A stretch of 64,000 bases of DNA from Rhea pennata (taxonomy: Eukaryota; Chordata; Aves; Rheiformes; Rheidae): contig NC_084666.1 of the NCBI RefSeq assembly GCF_028389875.1, forward strand, positions 34,256,308 to 34,320,307, written 5' to 3'. The notes beneath the pieces were generated by a model. It searched no databases. It saw only the letters and a program-made list of their open reading frames with translations, and was not told where the DNA came from. The translations under genes were made by a program, and so were the position numbers. This document shows positions 27,401-53,115 of this stretch, in pieces. Within the stretch, counting starts at the first letter, position 1. Every line of letters starts with the position of its first letter.

Positions 27401-30400
27401 ACATACTCAGAATCCTTATTCTCCTGAGCGCCCACATTCCTGCCCATCGCAGTTTCTACAAAGAGGAAATGACCGAGGGTTCATGAGTGGAAAGTGAAAT
27501 GGTGAGTCACCGCACACAGTAAGCTCCTATTGCTCACAGCCTCTAATCAGCACCTCAACACCCCTTCCATGGGTAAATGCATTCACCCCTTTCCAGGCAA
27601 TAAATTTGCTTTATATTTCCACACCCAGGAGTCCTGCTCCTCAACACAGCCTCAGTTTAGACACCTACCTTCGCCCTGCCCCACAAACTTCGCTCACCAC
27701 TCACCTGCTCTCAAGCATCTTAAGAGAAAGCATAGACTGGATGGTGAGGTGAGGTGGAGCAAGGCAGCAGGGCATGGAAATAGATTCACACACAGTAAGC
27801 AAGGACATTCCTCTTCAGCTGTCTCCTCACAGGAGCGTGGCACACAGCAGCACCTGCACTCACGAGCTTCTGCAGCATTCCCAGTCCCTCCACAATAATC
27901 AAAGAGGACTTACCACAGATTATATCAAGGGCACACAGAGTGACATCAGGACAGACATTAAATGGCTCCTTATCAACATGCTTCTCAAGTTTATTCACCA
28001 AAATATTCCCTTGTTCATTCATAACATCCAGAAAGTCAGTTAAGATTGCAAAGTGGAACGTGGGAGTTATCATCTTCCGCCGTGTCCGCCACTTGTCTCC
28101 AGTGCTGCAAAATCAGCGGGCAGAAGGAAGTGTTAAAACTTCAGCTCAGAGACAAGACTCCTATCATTGGACAACCACATACGCAAAACTGCAGCCTGCT
28201 ATTCCTTCACACACAGATATGCTTTTGCTCACTCTTCAAACTGTCCAGAGCACTCTCCAAAAGGAGTCACTAGGATGGGCTTCTGGCTCCAGGTAAGCAC
28301 AAGCAGCCATTTCTGTAGCTGCTGTCACCCAAAGGGCATGCCAGCAAACCCTCAGGCAATACAGCCTCAGGGGTCACTCAGTGAACAGAGTCAGAAGGAG
28401 CGAGCAGAAGGTGTCTGTTTGTATGACAAAACAAGCATCCAGCATCAAAGCACTAACTCATCTTATCTTCCCTGCAAATCTCCACCTATGCTGCTCTCAT
28501 CTACAGACTACGCAGGGCACTTCTTCAGAGTATCTCATCAGCTCGCAGTCTCTCACTACTGCCCTGATCAGCGAAGTTGGCACATTTGCCGCTCAATAAG
28601 TTCTTGCAAGAACAAGAAAGCCACACCACCTCTAGAAGCCTACGTGGAGACAAAACTACCATTCAGGAAGGTAGTAACAGTAACAGGCAGTATATGCCAT
28701 TCCAGCCACCAGGGACCTCAGCTCTCTGTCCAAGATTCTAGAAAGAAAAAGCTAACAATAGTCATTCTTCCTCTTGAAGGTCTTGGAAATCTAGGAAGGA
28801 CAGTGAACATGCAGAAAAATAAACACTCTTGTCTGCAACCTCAAGAGGTGAAAAGCTGCTGAGAAATAAATAATACCAAAATCTTGTTATTACATACAAC
28901 ATACTACATATCTACCAAGACCACCACAAGGAATAAGACTACTACAGCTATCATCTCCATGTCTCTATCCAAGCATACCAACCACTCAACAGTGCTGCCA
29001 CCAAACACACTTCCTGTCCAATACTCTGCAAGTTTTAAAAAGACAGCTCTGCACCTGCATTTTACTATACCTTGTCAGAAGTCCAGTGCCCAGCCATGGC
29101 TGTAGAAATTTGTACAGGTAGGATTTTTCTATGTGCTTTGAACTGCTCAGAATAACCTGTCAGAAATAGAAGTGAGGGGAAAAAGCATCCCTTGTTAGAT
29201 GGAGAGAGATTACTTCAGCTGATGTTACTTCATGCATCCTCAATCTCTCCACTGAAATGCCCCAGACCTCAGGGTGGGAGTGGGTGGGGAATAAAGACAG
29301 GCCAGTTGAGTTCTTATGCAAAAGGCAGTCAGACACAGTAGCACTGCAGCCAACATTTTGCAAAGTTTTACCTCTATTTCAGTGGTCCAGTCTGCCATCT
29401 ACTAGTCAAGTTCTGGGGAGCAAAACCGTTCGAATGGAGGGGGGGGGGGCGGAGCTGAAGACACTTCTTTCTACTAAACATATTGATTTGCTGCTCTCAT
29501 TTGCTCAGCTCTTTCTCTTTCACACTTGCAGGCTTTCTTTAGCAGTAGGTCAGAGGATAACTGCCAGTGTCATTTCAACATCACTGCAAGCTCTTATTCT
29601 CAAAATGTTTACAGAAAGAACGGCACCTCTAACAGGTTGGGCACTGCTTTTAGATGACAGTGCAATAGGTAGGATGAAGGAGACAAGCACACTCACCTCC
29701 ACACTGTCAGGGTCATACAAAACCATGACAGGCAAGGGTCCTAACCAAATTTTGAAAAATGGTAAATTCCTGAATTCTTGAAAATAATGTTGCAGTTGTT
29801 TAAAAAAACCTGAAATGTAAAAACAAATTAAAACAGAGAAAAGCACTTCCTGAATACATAAAAATTCTGTCATGATCTACTTTTTCTAATATGCCCTGAA
29901 ATGATGGACTTCATATTGGTTGAGTACAGCAGTCCAGCCAGTTCTCCACCCACTTTATCATCCATTTATCCAGTCCATACCTTGCCAGTCTGGCTATAAA
30001 GAAACCACGGGAGATGGTGTCTGACCTTGCTGAATCAAAATATACAGCATCCACTGCTCTCCCCTTGTTCACAGATCCCATTATCTCACCAGAGAAGGCA
30101 ATCAGGTTCATTCTGCAATTCTAGAGGTGGTGTCTGCTATCTGCTATCAGGATATTCAGGGATTAAATCCTGCCCTTGCCCTTTGAGAAACCAGATTAAA
30201 GGATAAATGACTTCTTCCAAGGCCTCTGTAGAGTTGGCAATTCAAAGGTCCCTAAATCCAGGGGAAAAAAAATACAGTGCTTGCTTCCTAACAGATATCT
30301 AGACCAGGACATACATTATGTAGTCTTAGGCACAAGTTCTAATGACACTTTGTCCAAAAGGCTTGATAGTATCAAATTATTTTGCTATTTTCTGAATTTT

Positions 30401-32145
30401 TTCTAACATGACTCTAATGCAAGTTCACAAGTTTCCAGAAGCACAAGTGTTTGTATATGGATATCAATAAATAAAATCATCATCAGATGGACAATAAGTC
30501 ATTTTTCTTTTTACTATATAACTTTTTCTCCTTCAAATTTCATTTTTCTTAACTTTTACATTTTGGATGAAAAAAATCTAATACAATCTTCATTCATATT
30601 TACAGAAATAAACAGGAACAAAGAAGGAAAGTCCCGGGCTTAACTAAAGTTTGCAAGCTATATGACTCCTGCTAACCAAGCAGATTAGAGACCTGACAGA
30701 ATGTAAAAGTCTCCATCAAATAACTTTCTGGAGACAGAAAGAATGTTTTTGCCTTACATTCTGACTGTGATCCTGCTAACTGCTTCCCAAAGTCAACTTC
30801 AGGGGAAGCTGCTTGCCCTTGCTTCCATCAAATAAAGGTTTTTTTGCAGCTGTATTTTGGAATGAGCAGGATTGGATCCAGAGGAAATAATGTTGCTGCA
30901 AGACACAGGTGTGTGCCCGCATGAACAGGCAGACGAATCATGTCTCAGCCTGTGTCAGCGCTGGACAGTGTGTGCACCCATACTTGTATTTTTCTAGCCT
31001 TCACTACATTCCCATGAGCTAGTAATTCTCTCCTCTGGCTTTGTCGGGAAGTTAAAGAGCAAGTCCTTCATACCTGAAGGCTTAGCACAAACAGGAACGT
31101 GTGTGTGCGCGCTGAGAGCATGGACTGACATACACAGGCATCACACACGCTTGACAGACTCTGTCTGTGCTGTCGGTGGAATAGTGGAGTAACTTTCACA
31201 CTATCCTAGACTCCTCAAGAAAGAAATGTGCTCCTGTTTAAAGCAGAGTACCTAAGAGAAAAGGAATGTGTACCATGTTTACTCCCTTTTGAGCATCTGA
31301 CAGAAAGAAAGTTGATCACCACCGTCACAGGAATATTTGCTTTTGAGGTAAGTATTGCAAATAGTCAGTAAGTTCTTTTGTATCTAATGCATAAGACTAA
31401 CACTCAGCAAATTCTACAGACTACCTAACAGTTCAGCATGCTATGTCACATGCTCACTTGGGGAAAGACTATTGCTTAAAAAGGATTTTCTCCTCCTAAG
31501 TTAAAAGCTTTGCTTGGATCACAGATAATGACTATGCTGGGAATACAGCGCTCTGTGTTGTGAAACAGTACTTCTCATGAGAGCAGCTAAAAAATAATAA
31601 TAATACATTCTGCAACATTCATATTCCACATCATTAAGGATTAAAAATGAGTCTGAGTCCAGAATTAAAGACCTGGGAGCCACCTTCAGAATCACCTCCA
31701 TCTAATCTTTGACTGACAAACCCATGCTTACACAGCTTCACTCCTCTCCTCTCCACTGCCCCACTTCTCATCTGGTTTCTCTCTGTTACTCACAGCCCCA
31801 AAGTGACCTAAAGGCAACAGCACGCCCTACAGCTTGCACAGCCACTGCTCAGCCCCGAAGACCTTTGCCAGGCGTAGCTCCTGCAGCAAAGCCCCACACA
31901 GCGCAAGGCCCCATAGCTGGGCTACAGGGTAAGCTGCTCTTACCTTCTCCCTCCCGCTCAAAGAGCAGAGCATTTCCCAGCAGGGGATAGCAGGGGCTGA
32001 TACCCGGGATCGGCTTCATCACCCACCACCGCCACCAGTGATCCACCAGGGAGTGCAGGAAGCACGCTGCCACAACCGTCAAGAGCAGAGCCACGACCCC
32101 GGCCACCCAGGGGAGCGGCTGGGCTCCTCTCTGCAGGACCTCCAT
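21307..32145 (-). CDS. CYP4V2: Cytochrome P450 4V2, fatty-acid omega-hydroxylase (complete, 11 exons)
   Basis: ER-anchored heme monooxygenase. The human enzyme omega-hydroxylates medium-chain and polyunsaturated fatty acids and is mutated in Bietti crystalline dystrophy. Exons: 31944-32145, 29697-29809, 29071-29156, 27914-28104, 27386-27455, 26173-26299, 25592-25783, 23914-24016, 23261-23395, 22881-23060, 21307-21479. All have AG/GT borders. Lengths sum to 1572 nt, giving 523 residues plus TAA; human is 525. Motifs: N-terminal membrane helix, E327-GHDTT (I-helix), E385-x-x-R388, FRPERFF around residue 440, and [10 protein letters not shown] with the heme-ligand Cys465. No frame lesion, so this copy looks functional. 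It is flanked on both sides by broken copies of itself. Confidence 0.96.
22881..23060 (-). CDS. CYP4V2: CYP4V2 exon 10: heme-binding loop
   Basis: Encodes [29 protein letters not shown] and [15 protein letters not shown]. FxxGxxxCxG is complete. The exon closes in phase 1 before GTAGGT. Confidence 0.95.
23261..23395 (-). CDS. CYP4V2: CYP4V2 exon 9: K-helix ExxR
   Basis: Encodes [18 protein letters not shown] and [19 protein letters not shown]385 and R388 form the invariant ExxR salt bridge. Only the first part of this exon (to LEC and the next base) occurs in the right-hand duplicate. Confidence 0.94.
23914..24016 (-). CDS. CYP4V2: CYP4V2 exon 8: oxygen-activation GHDTT motif
   Basis: Encodes [20 protein letters not shown] and then [19 protein letters not shown] is the I-helix oxygen/proton relay motif. 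The whole exon with both splice sites is duplicated without change at 35692-35794. Confidence 0.94.
25592..25783 (-). CDS. CYP4V2: CYP4V2 exon 7: start of I-helix
   Basis: Begins VIAEKAAEL, continues through a Lys/Glu-rich loop with [19 protein letters not shown], and ends [11 protein letters not shown]. The terminal Glu (E327) is the residue to which heme becomes covalently linked in many CYP4 enzymes. Phase 0 at both ends. Confidence 0.93.
29905..30125 (-). mobile_element. Fragment of CR1-clade LINE reverse transcriptase (eroded)
   Basis: The minus-strand translation reads [34 protein letters not shown] and [18 protein letters not shown]. This matches the CR1/L3-type RT block normally written as KAVDVVYLDFSKAFDT followed by YGLD..W..NWL. 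The catalytic-region residues are degraded, so it is not active. It lies in CYP4V2 intron 1, about 100 bp upstream of exon 2. Confidence 0.75.
31944..32145 (-). CDS. CYP4V2: CYP4V2 exon 1: start codon and membrane anchor
   Basis: The ATG at 32145-32143 starts [20 protein letters not shown], followed by a Leu/Val-rich helix and the proline hinge [18 protein letters not shown] typical of microsomal P450s. Donor GTAAGA follows in phase 1. The minus-strand ORF extends upstream of this ATG, but that sequence is GC-rich leader with no conserved character, so I chose this ATG by family length. Confidence 0.9.
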
Positions 32146-32300
32146 TACCACCTCCCAGCTGGCTGTTCCACGCCTTGTCCCCGACCAGGCCAGAAGTCCT
32201 CTGTCTCCTGCAGCCAGCGTCACTGCCGGCTGCCTTCCTGCTCTGAGCCTGCGCCCGGCCACAAAAGCCGGAGGCGGGGCTGGCACCCATGGCCCACAGG
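32146..32300 (-). promoter_or_regulatory. Candidate CYP4V2 promoter / 5' UTR with Sp1-type GC box
   Basis: A GC-rich, CpG-containing stretch immediately upstream of the start codon. GAGGCGGGGC at 32271-32280 is a classic GC-box core. No TATA box is visible. The corresponding sequence of the left relic has lost the GC box. Confidence 0.45.
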
Positions 32301-32419
32301 CTCTATGCCAGGAAAACAAATAAAGAAACTACAGACAGCCAGCAGATAAGGAGGAACGAGAGCAGCTGAGAGGCTGCCTGTAAGTACTTCATGAGTGCAC
32401 AGCAAACAGTGTCAGGAAA

Positions 32420-35100
32420 CAACACTGCTACTTTGCCCTCATCTGACTGAAGTCACAGGAGCCATCACAAATAACATGTAAGATCATATAAGGAAAAGCC
32501 ACAAACTGCTACAAAGAGAGAGAAAAAAAAAGATTTTTTTGTTGATTTGGGAAAGACGGGTTTGTTCAACGCAGATGCTCAAGGAATATCATTCCACAAC
32601 ACAGAACCGTTCCAGTGCTCTCCAACCCATGATACCTGAAGTTTCTGGCACATAAGACAAGGCACTCTTCTCTTGTGCTGAGCTGATGGCTGAAAGGGGT
32701 CACACACACCAGTGCCATACAGGCTTGAGATCAAGAGCACTGCAAAGTACAGAAATGCTTCTCTGCTCAAATAAGCATGGTTGATCTCACTACTGAATGC
32801 TCAGTCACAGGCTAAAGGGTGCCAGTAACACAGCCAGCAGCATCAGGCAGTGCTACAGGCACACTGGCCAGGTGAGACTACAGGCACAGGAAAGAGCTCT
32901 GTACCTCTACAGCTCCTCTCCACAGGTAGGGCCTCCAGGTGGGTCAGGCCAGCAAGCATCTTGCAAAGCACTGGGGAAAAGCAGCGTGGTAGCCATTCTC
33001 TCTTCCTGCCTCCTTTAAGGAGCATGCAGAGTCTGCTCTCACTGCTGCCCAGCTGCTAAGCAGCTGTTCCTCAAAGACTCCAATGCTCAGAAACCTTGTG
33101 GCTAAACAGAAGTCTAGCAAGAAGAAAGCACTGCTCACATGCAATAGCTCGGTCCAAGGCAGGCTTCTCCATGGCAGAGGACTAAAGTTTTCAAGGGTAG
33201 CACTACCCAGGCCCTGACTGCTTTGCTGAAGATTTGCAAAACTTCATCCCCTATTCCTGAGGCCTGAGCATATCATGAAAGCTTTCTGATATCCATGCAT
33301 TTCAGTACACCAGCAAACAGCATAAACCAAAGCAAGTAAGAGAAGAAATACATGAGCGCGCTCACAGTATCAGAAACCAAGGAATGGCAGATGTCAGTGG
33401 CAGCAGAAAAAAGCAACTTTTGGAACTTTGCTCCTGTAATTTTCCAGTAAGCACATCTTCACAAATGCCGGCTCTTATAATTTCAACACAGTAAACAGCT
33501 GGAAATGAACTTTGATACTATTGCTGTTATTTGTATTAGCTCATGACAGAAATTAGCAGATAAATACTCAGTTCTTCAAGCACATACAAAGGCAAGCTGC
33601 ACTGTGATCGCTCCCTTCTTGCATGCAATCAGATCTCAGGAAAGAAGCAAGTTGCAGGACTAAGAGGTTCATGTTCCATCCTTGTAACATGGAGATCAAC
33701 ATGTCAGGTGATTATACTTCGTTCTATGTAAAAACCTTGCAGGTTACTGCCTTCTTATATCTGATGGCTAGATGAAGTGGCAGACTGAGTCTGAGTCAAG
33801 ATCTCCATTTCTTCTGTCTGCTGATATTTTTCCATTTTTCAACCTACAGGAAAAATGGAAAAAAAGTGAAATAGCAAGGAGAGGGTGAAAGGCTATGGGT
33901 GGGAGAAGGAGAGCAGGCAACACATTAGGAAGGACATAGCAGAATCCTGCCAGCAGCTGGCAGTGGTGATGCTGCTATAAACAAAAGGCAGCAGATACAC
34001 TGAAAGAAGATGTAGAAGAAATGCTCAAAGAAGAAATGAGAGGACCTTAGCGGTGCCACCCCCATGTCATCAAGACTTGCCCTCATTAAAAGTCTTCACT
34101 ACCAGTTTCAAAGGAAGATGTTCTGCAAAGGAGGACATATCCATTAACAAAGTATTCTACCGGGTTGTCTGGTTTGTTGTGATTAGCATGTGAGGCTATG
34201 CCTTTTCCTGTCTGGAAAACAATTTGCTCAACGTTGGCCCTTCATGGGCACTACCAGTTACTGAAGCTCTGTTTTAGTAAATGTGTATAGCAGCGCAAAT
34301 CTGCTTTTACTCAGCCTCTCACATAAGCAAAACCTTATTTCTCTGTGTTCACAGAAGGCATGTGTCCTCTTAGGTAGCTATTACAAACCACAGCTATGCT
34401 AGCACAGGCTTCTGCTAGTCCCTAGATTGCAGGTTTGGATTCTTAGAAAGGAAATCAACAAAGTTATCACTACTGGAAGAAGAAAAAAGACCTAAAGAAA
34501 AGCATGGACAAAATGGATTCAATAAGACAGAAAGATGAAAGCAGTACACAACACATTCTGGAAAACTGTGATATGCTCCTTTCATTAGTTCTTCACTCCA
34601 ACTAAACAATATCAGACATTTTTTGCCACCCCTTGCAAAACCCACAACATTCACTGTAAGTTTAAAAAGTAACCAGTTGCTAACTTGGTAAGCACCACAA
34701 TTCATTTACAGTTGCAAAAGATCTCCATCTTTCCCAACACACAATTATAACAGGGTTAAAGCATTGAGCTTATTTGTTGCTTACGTAAAACACAACCAGC
34801 ACTGAAGAAAGCAAGAGCAAGAGTCAGTTTGTAGTCTCCAGTCATCTGCACAAAGAAAGGATCAGTGCAGCACATCTCCACCTGAAAAGATGCCGTCAGC
34901 TTTGGGAACAAACTGTCAAAACTAGAAAACAAACAGTTCTAAAAAAAAAATCAAAGTTCTTAATATTCTTAAATTGATACCTGAAAAGCAGAAATATAAA
35001 TGAGTGTCAAAGTTGTTTAACTTTTAGCCTAGAGGGCAGGCGCTCCTGAACTACATGAAAGAGAAACCAACACCAATAAAAGAACATAGAAACAGCCCAT
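32420..35100. other. Between CYP4V2 and its right-hand fragment; no gene seen
   Basis: Exons 10-11 of the right-hand CYP4V2 copy would be expected here, but I see no match to the intact exons. Short ORFs on both strands lack splice-bounded or family-like sequence. No repeat family recognised. Confidence 0.45.
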
Positions 35101-35112
35101 TTTAGGAAGGAC

Positions 35113-35936
35113 ACGCACTCAAGGTACCAAAGCTTCTTCAAATCCTCCATCGTCACAGGACGCTCACTTTTACCTGTCCAGAAAACAGACAAACACGGGG
35201 CAGTAAATCCAACACATCCCTTTCTCAGCAATGCAAACACACCCCGGAAAAGGCTCCCAACTTACTCAAGCAGCAGCAGCGAGACCACACAAAACTCTGG
35301 CACTGGAAGCTCGGAATCCTTTTTCTCAGCAAGGACCCTCACCGTGCTGCTAAACTCCTCCTGGGACACCTCACGCCAGACCCCTTCCACGCCCTCTTGT
35401 CAACTACCACAGCCATACAGCAGCAGCTGCTACACCAACACACAGCAGAACCACAGGCCCTCACCCAAGCACCCAACACCGCACCCACCCTTCTCAATGC
35501 TCACTCGCAGACCTCTCTCAGACATCATCCCAACCACCTCCACCTACTGACAGCTCCACAGCAGCTGCATGGCATGTTCCAACCTCCCCTTCCTTCTCTA
35601 GCGGAGTCCTTACAAAGGACGAGGTATCACCACCCCACCCACAAAGACCCAACACCTCCTCTGCCCCAGGAGAGAAAGAATGGAAATGTACCAAACACCT
35701 CGTCCAGTTCTCGGTGAACCTTCTGCTGGACTTCAGGATTATGCCCCAGTAGGTACAGCACCCAGTTCATAGCCATAGCCGTTGTATCGTGACCCTAGAG
35801 GTCCAGATTCACAAAGGTGTGCACTTCAACACTACTCCTGTGCACAGGCAGCCTATGAAAACACTCTGGTGTGCAGCTATGATGGAAAAGCCAGACTCAC
35901 CAGTCCAACAACCAAGAGAAAAAGAAAAGTCAAGAT
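35113..35936 (-). pseudogene. Near-identical fragment of CYP4V2 exons 8-9 (right copy)
   Basis: Duplicates 23335-24156 in the same orientation. By eye I find three differences in about 820 bp (C/A near 35192, A/G near 35373, one inserted A near 35887). Exon 8 (35692-35794) and the acceptor side of exon 9 are intact. Exon 9 is cut at about 35113, just after codons for YLEC, and runs into unrelated sequence. Similarity beyond 35936 drops sharply but a weaker relationship continues to about 36.2 kb. It cannot encode a P450. Confidence 0.93.
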
Positions 35937-36219
35937 TGCAGAAATTCATCCATCACATACCCTTTTTTTCAGGGCATGATGGGACCAGTGATTCAGTCAG
36001 GTTCCTGAAAACTGACCAAAAGGGGAAAACAATTGTCCTTCTTTGAAATGGAAAGCTTGCAGGAGTCAGAAACTAGCAGGTTCCCACCCCACTGCCACCC
36101 CCTTAAAAAAAAAAGTTTCAGAAGCAGGTGCTTGCTGCTCTGCTCTTCTTTTTCTACAGAGATTGACAATCAACCCCTGTGGCTCTACAGAAGTCACCAG
36201 TTTCCACTTTCATGAAGTG

Positions 36220-37912
36220 CTGGGTGAGCTCTCCATTCAGGTCGGTCACGTTTCTACCATTACAGAGCCAAATAGGCATACATTCATCTTTTGATTTATT
36301 CCACAACCTAAAATCTGGATTGCCATCAAATGCCACAGGATAGATAACAACCACAATTTATCACCTTTCCTTGGATAGCTTTATGAATGTCTCTCTCATA
36401 CAAGAGGGTAGAACTGTGACTGCAAAACTGTTTTTGGACAAGCCTTTGACTTAATTGTGAATTTTGAACTCATACAGCATCTCTGACCCAAATTTCTTAA
36501 GAAATTTACAGTCTGTAAAATATACGAAGTGGACCTTCAACTCAAAACTGGTTTCTCAGTAACTGTTGTAATACCACTAAAGAATAAACTTACTGTAGCT
36601 GAAGGAGGAAAACACTAAACCAGAAAAAATAATTTTAAAAAGCTTCCATTTACTAGAAAGAATGCAATGTTTTACAGCTATTGACATAAACCAGAAATCT
36701 GATAACAGTATAGATACAAAATACAAATACTTTATCTTAGATTATCACTCCTTGAACATCTATAAGAGAAGTGAGGAGAACTGGCATTAGTTCCCAACTG
36801 GAAGAAACTGTTTCTGTTCTTAACTGCAAAATCTGAGGAAATAATTCAGTTTTTCTACTCCTCTTTTACCTCTTCCACAGTTCTACCACACCTATGCAAG
36901 CTGTACCCTCTTTGATGGAAGGAAGAATGACTGACTGTGTGCACACAGTATTAACACACTGGGACATGATCTTGGCTGTGACCCCTGGGCACAACACAAT
37001 CCCAACCTCCTCCTTGAACTCCCCTCAGTTGCATCTACACACATGAAAGTATTAAATACTGTCACCAATTAAAGTAATTTTTTTTCATATTAAATGTTTG
37101 AAGGATTAGGTACAAAAGAAACATGAATGATTTGTACAGTAACAAGCAACATTTCATAAGTAATCTCAAGAAGGGGGAACCATCTTAATGACACATCAGC
37201 ATGCAAGTTCAGCTATCTGGGATCTACAAACAAATCTGTAGACAGCAAAATCGTTGCTTCCTGAAACAAAGTTTATCCCAGCAGTTTCACAGTAACTGAC
37301 AAACAGAACAGTTTAATTAGAAGCAGTAAAAACTTTCATTTTTAAAGAATTAAAAGAAGAAAAGGTAAAGACTGACAATATTTACAGCACAAAAACTGCA
37401 ATAATCAGAGAGACTAAAAATGGAGAAATGTTAAAATAGGAGCTGAAGGGGAGATGCAGCAAACTCCTGTTCAAAGAAAAGCATAAGTGATTGATGTTTG
37501 GATAGAGCCAGAACATCATTAGCACTGGGGAAGTATGAAAGAGTGGGAATGGGACGTCACAATCTAAACATAACTTACTTGCTTCTTTTGGTGGAATAAC
37601 ATTTCCCAGAGAAAAGACAGAAAAAGGAGGAATTCCTAAGAAAAAAGTAGAGGAGGAGCATCTTGATTTTACAAAGAACGCCAAGACATGAAGGCTGGGG
37701 GATTTGAACCATGTATTTCATTTTGCTCTAATTTTTATCTAACCTCTGCTCAGACAACTTTCAAGAACAGCAATACCGGCATTCTGAGGATCACAAGGCT
37801 CACAGAAACTAAGATGCTGCACATGTTCTCTGCTATCCAAGATGCTAGCTAGTAAATTAAGTACTTCAGTACTCCATCAGTGCAGGGGTTTTCTGTTTCT
37901 TTCTAAGCTGAG
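36220..37912 (-). other. FAM149A 3' UTR / flank
   Basis: AT-rich, no exon seen. A minus-strand AATAAA lies at about 36292-36297 and is one candidate polyadenylation signal, about 1.6 kb beyond the FAM149A stop. That assignment is a guess. Confidence 0.35.
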
Positions 37913-52289
<14,377 letters not shown>

Positions 52290-52660
52290 CACCGAGGGAC
52301 GGAGCGGAGCCGCCGGGCGCCTCCCCGGCCCGGCCCCCCTTGCGCTACCCCTGCGCAGACCCCGGATCTCCAAGAGCAGGGGCGGCGGGACAGCGCGGAG
52401 GCTGCAGGTCTACACTGGCCCGCTGCTCTCCAGCACCAGGGCATAAATTCTAGCAGCTACGGACTTCACTGAAACCTCTCTCAAAGAAGAAAGTACATCT
52501 CTTCATAAACAAGAAAAAAAAAACAGCATTAAAAATGACATTTAACTCTTCCAAATGATTTAGCATATCATATTTCATTTGGCTAAAAAATGAGTATGGG
52601 AAAAAAAAAAAAAAAAACAACACTGTTTTGCTTCCTGACAGTTACTTAAGGAATTTTCAC

Positions 52661-52722
52661 GGAGCATAAGCTTTTTTTTTTTTTTTTTTTTAAATAAAAA
52701 AATAAAAGCTCCTTATGCTTCT
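52661..52722. repeat. Poly-T/A-rich inverted repeat
   Basis: GGAGCATAAGC, a T-run of about 22, an A-rich segment, then AAAAGCTCCTTATGC. The arms GCATAAG and CTTATGC pair, and the T-run can pair with the A-rich part, giving a hairpin upstream of the FAM149A CpG island. Confidence 0.55.
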
Positions 52723-52979
52723 GATCCAGCAGAACTTTAGCATATTTTAAACAAACTTTAAACAAAATTCTATATTAAATTTTTACTCCTATCATCTAAC
52801 AAGCATTCTTTTATAGATAACAGTAGATTTGTCCTCAACCTTGAACATAAAGAACTGCGTATTTGTCCATCCTTTGATTTTATTCAACTCATTAGGATTG
52901 TCAGAATTTTAACAGAAGCCTGAAAACAAACTAAATTTTCAGTCATTTTATTAATTGCTACTTGTTTGAGGTTGAGTAT

Positions 52980-53115
52980 TGGAGATACTCCTAAAGCTTC
53001 CTGGACGTGATCCCATCTAACACACTCTAGGTGGCCCTGCTGGAGCAGGGGGTTGGACTGGATGATCTCCAGCAGTCCCTGCCAGCCTCAACGACTCCAA
53101 TTCTGTGATCCCAGT
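52980..53115 (+). mobile_element. CR1 LINE, short 3' terminal fragment
   Basis: TGGAGCAGGGGGTTGGACTG, then GATGATCTCC and AATTCTGTGATC. Matches the CR1 tail and has the same orientation as the 44.35-kb copy. Confidence 0.88.

Noticed and set aside
28167-28862. 231-codon plus-strand ORF
   Set aside because: Within CYP4V2 intron 3, with no homology I recognise and no codon-like conservation. A chance open frame.
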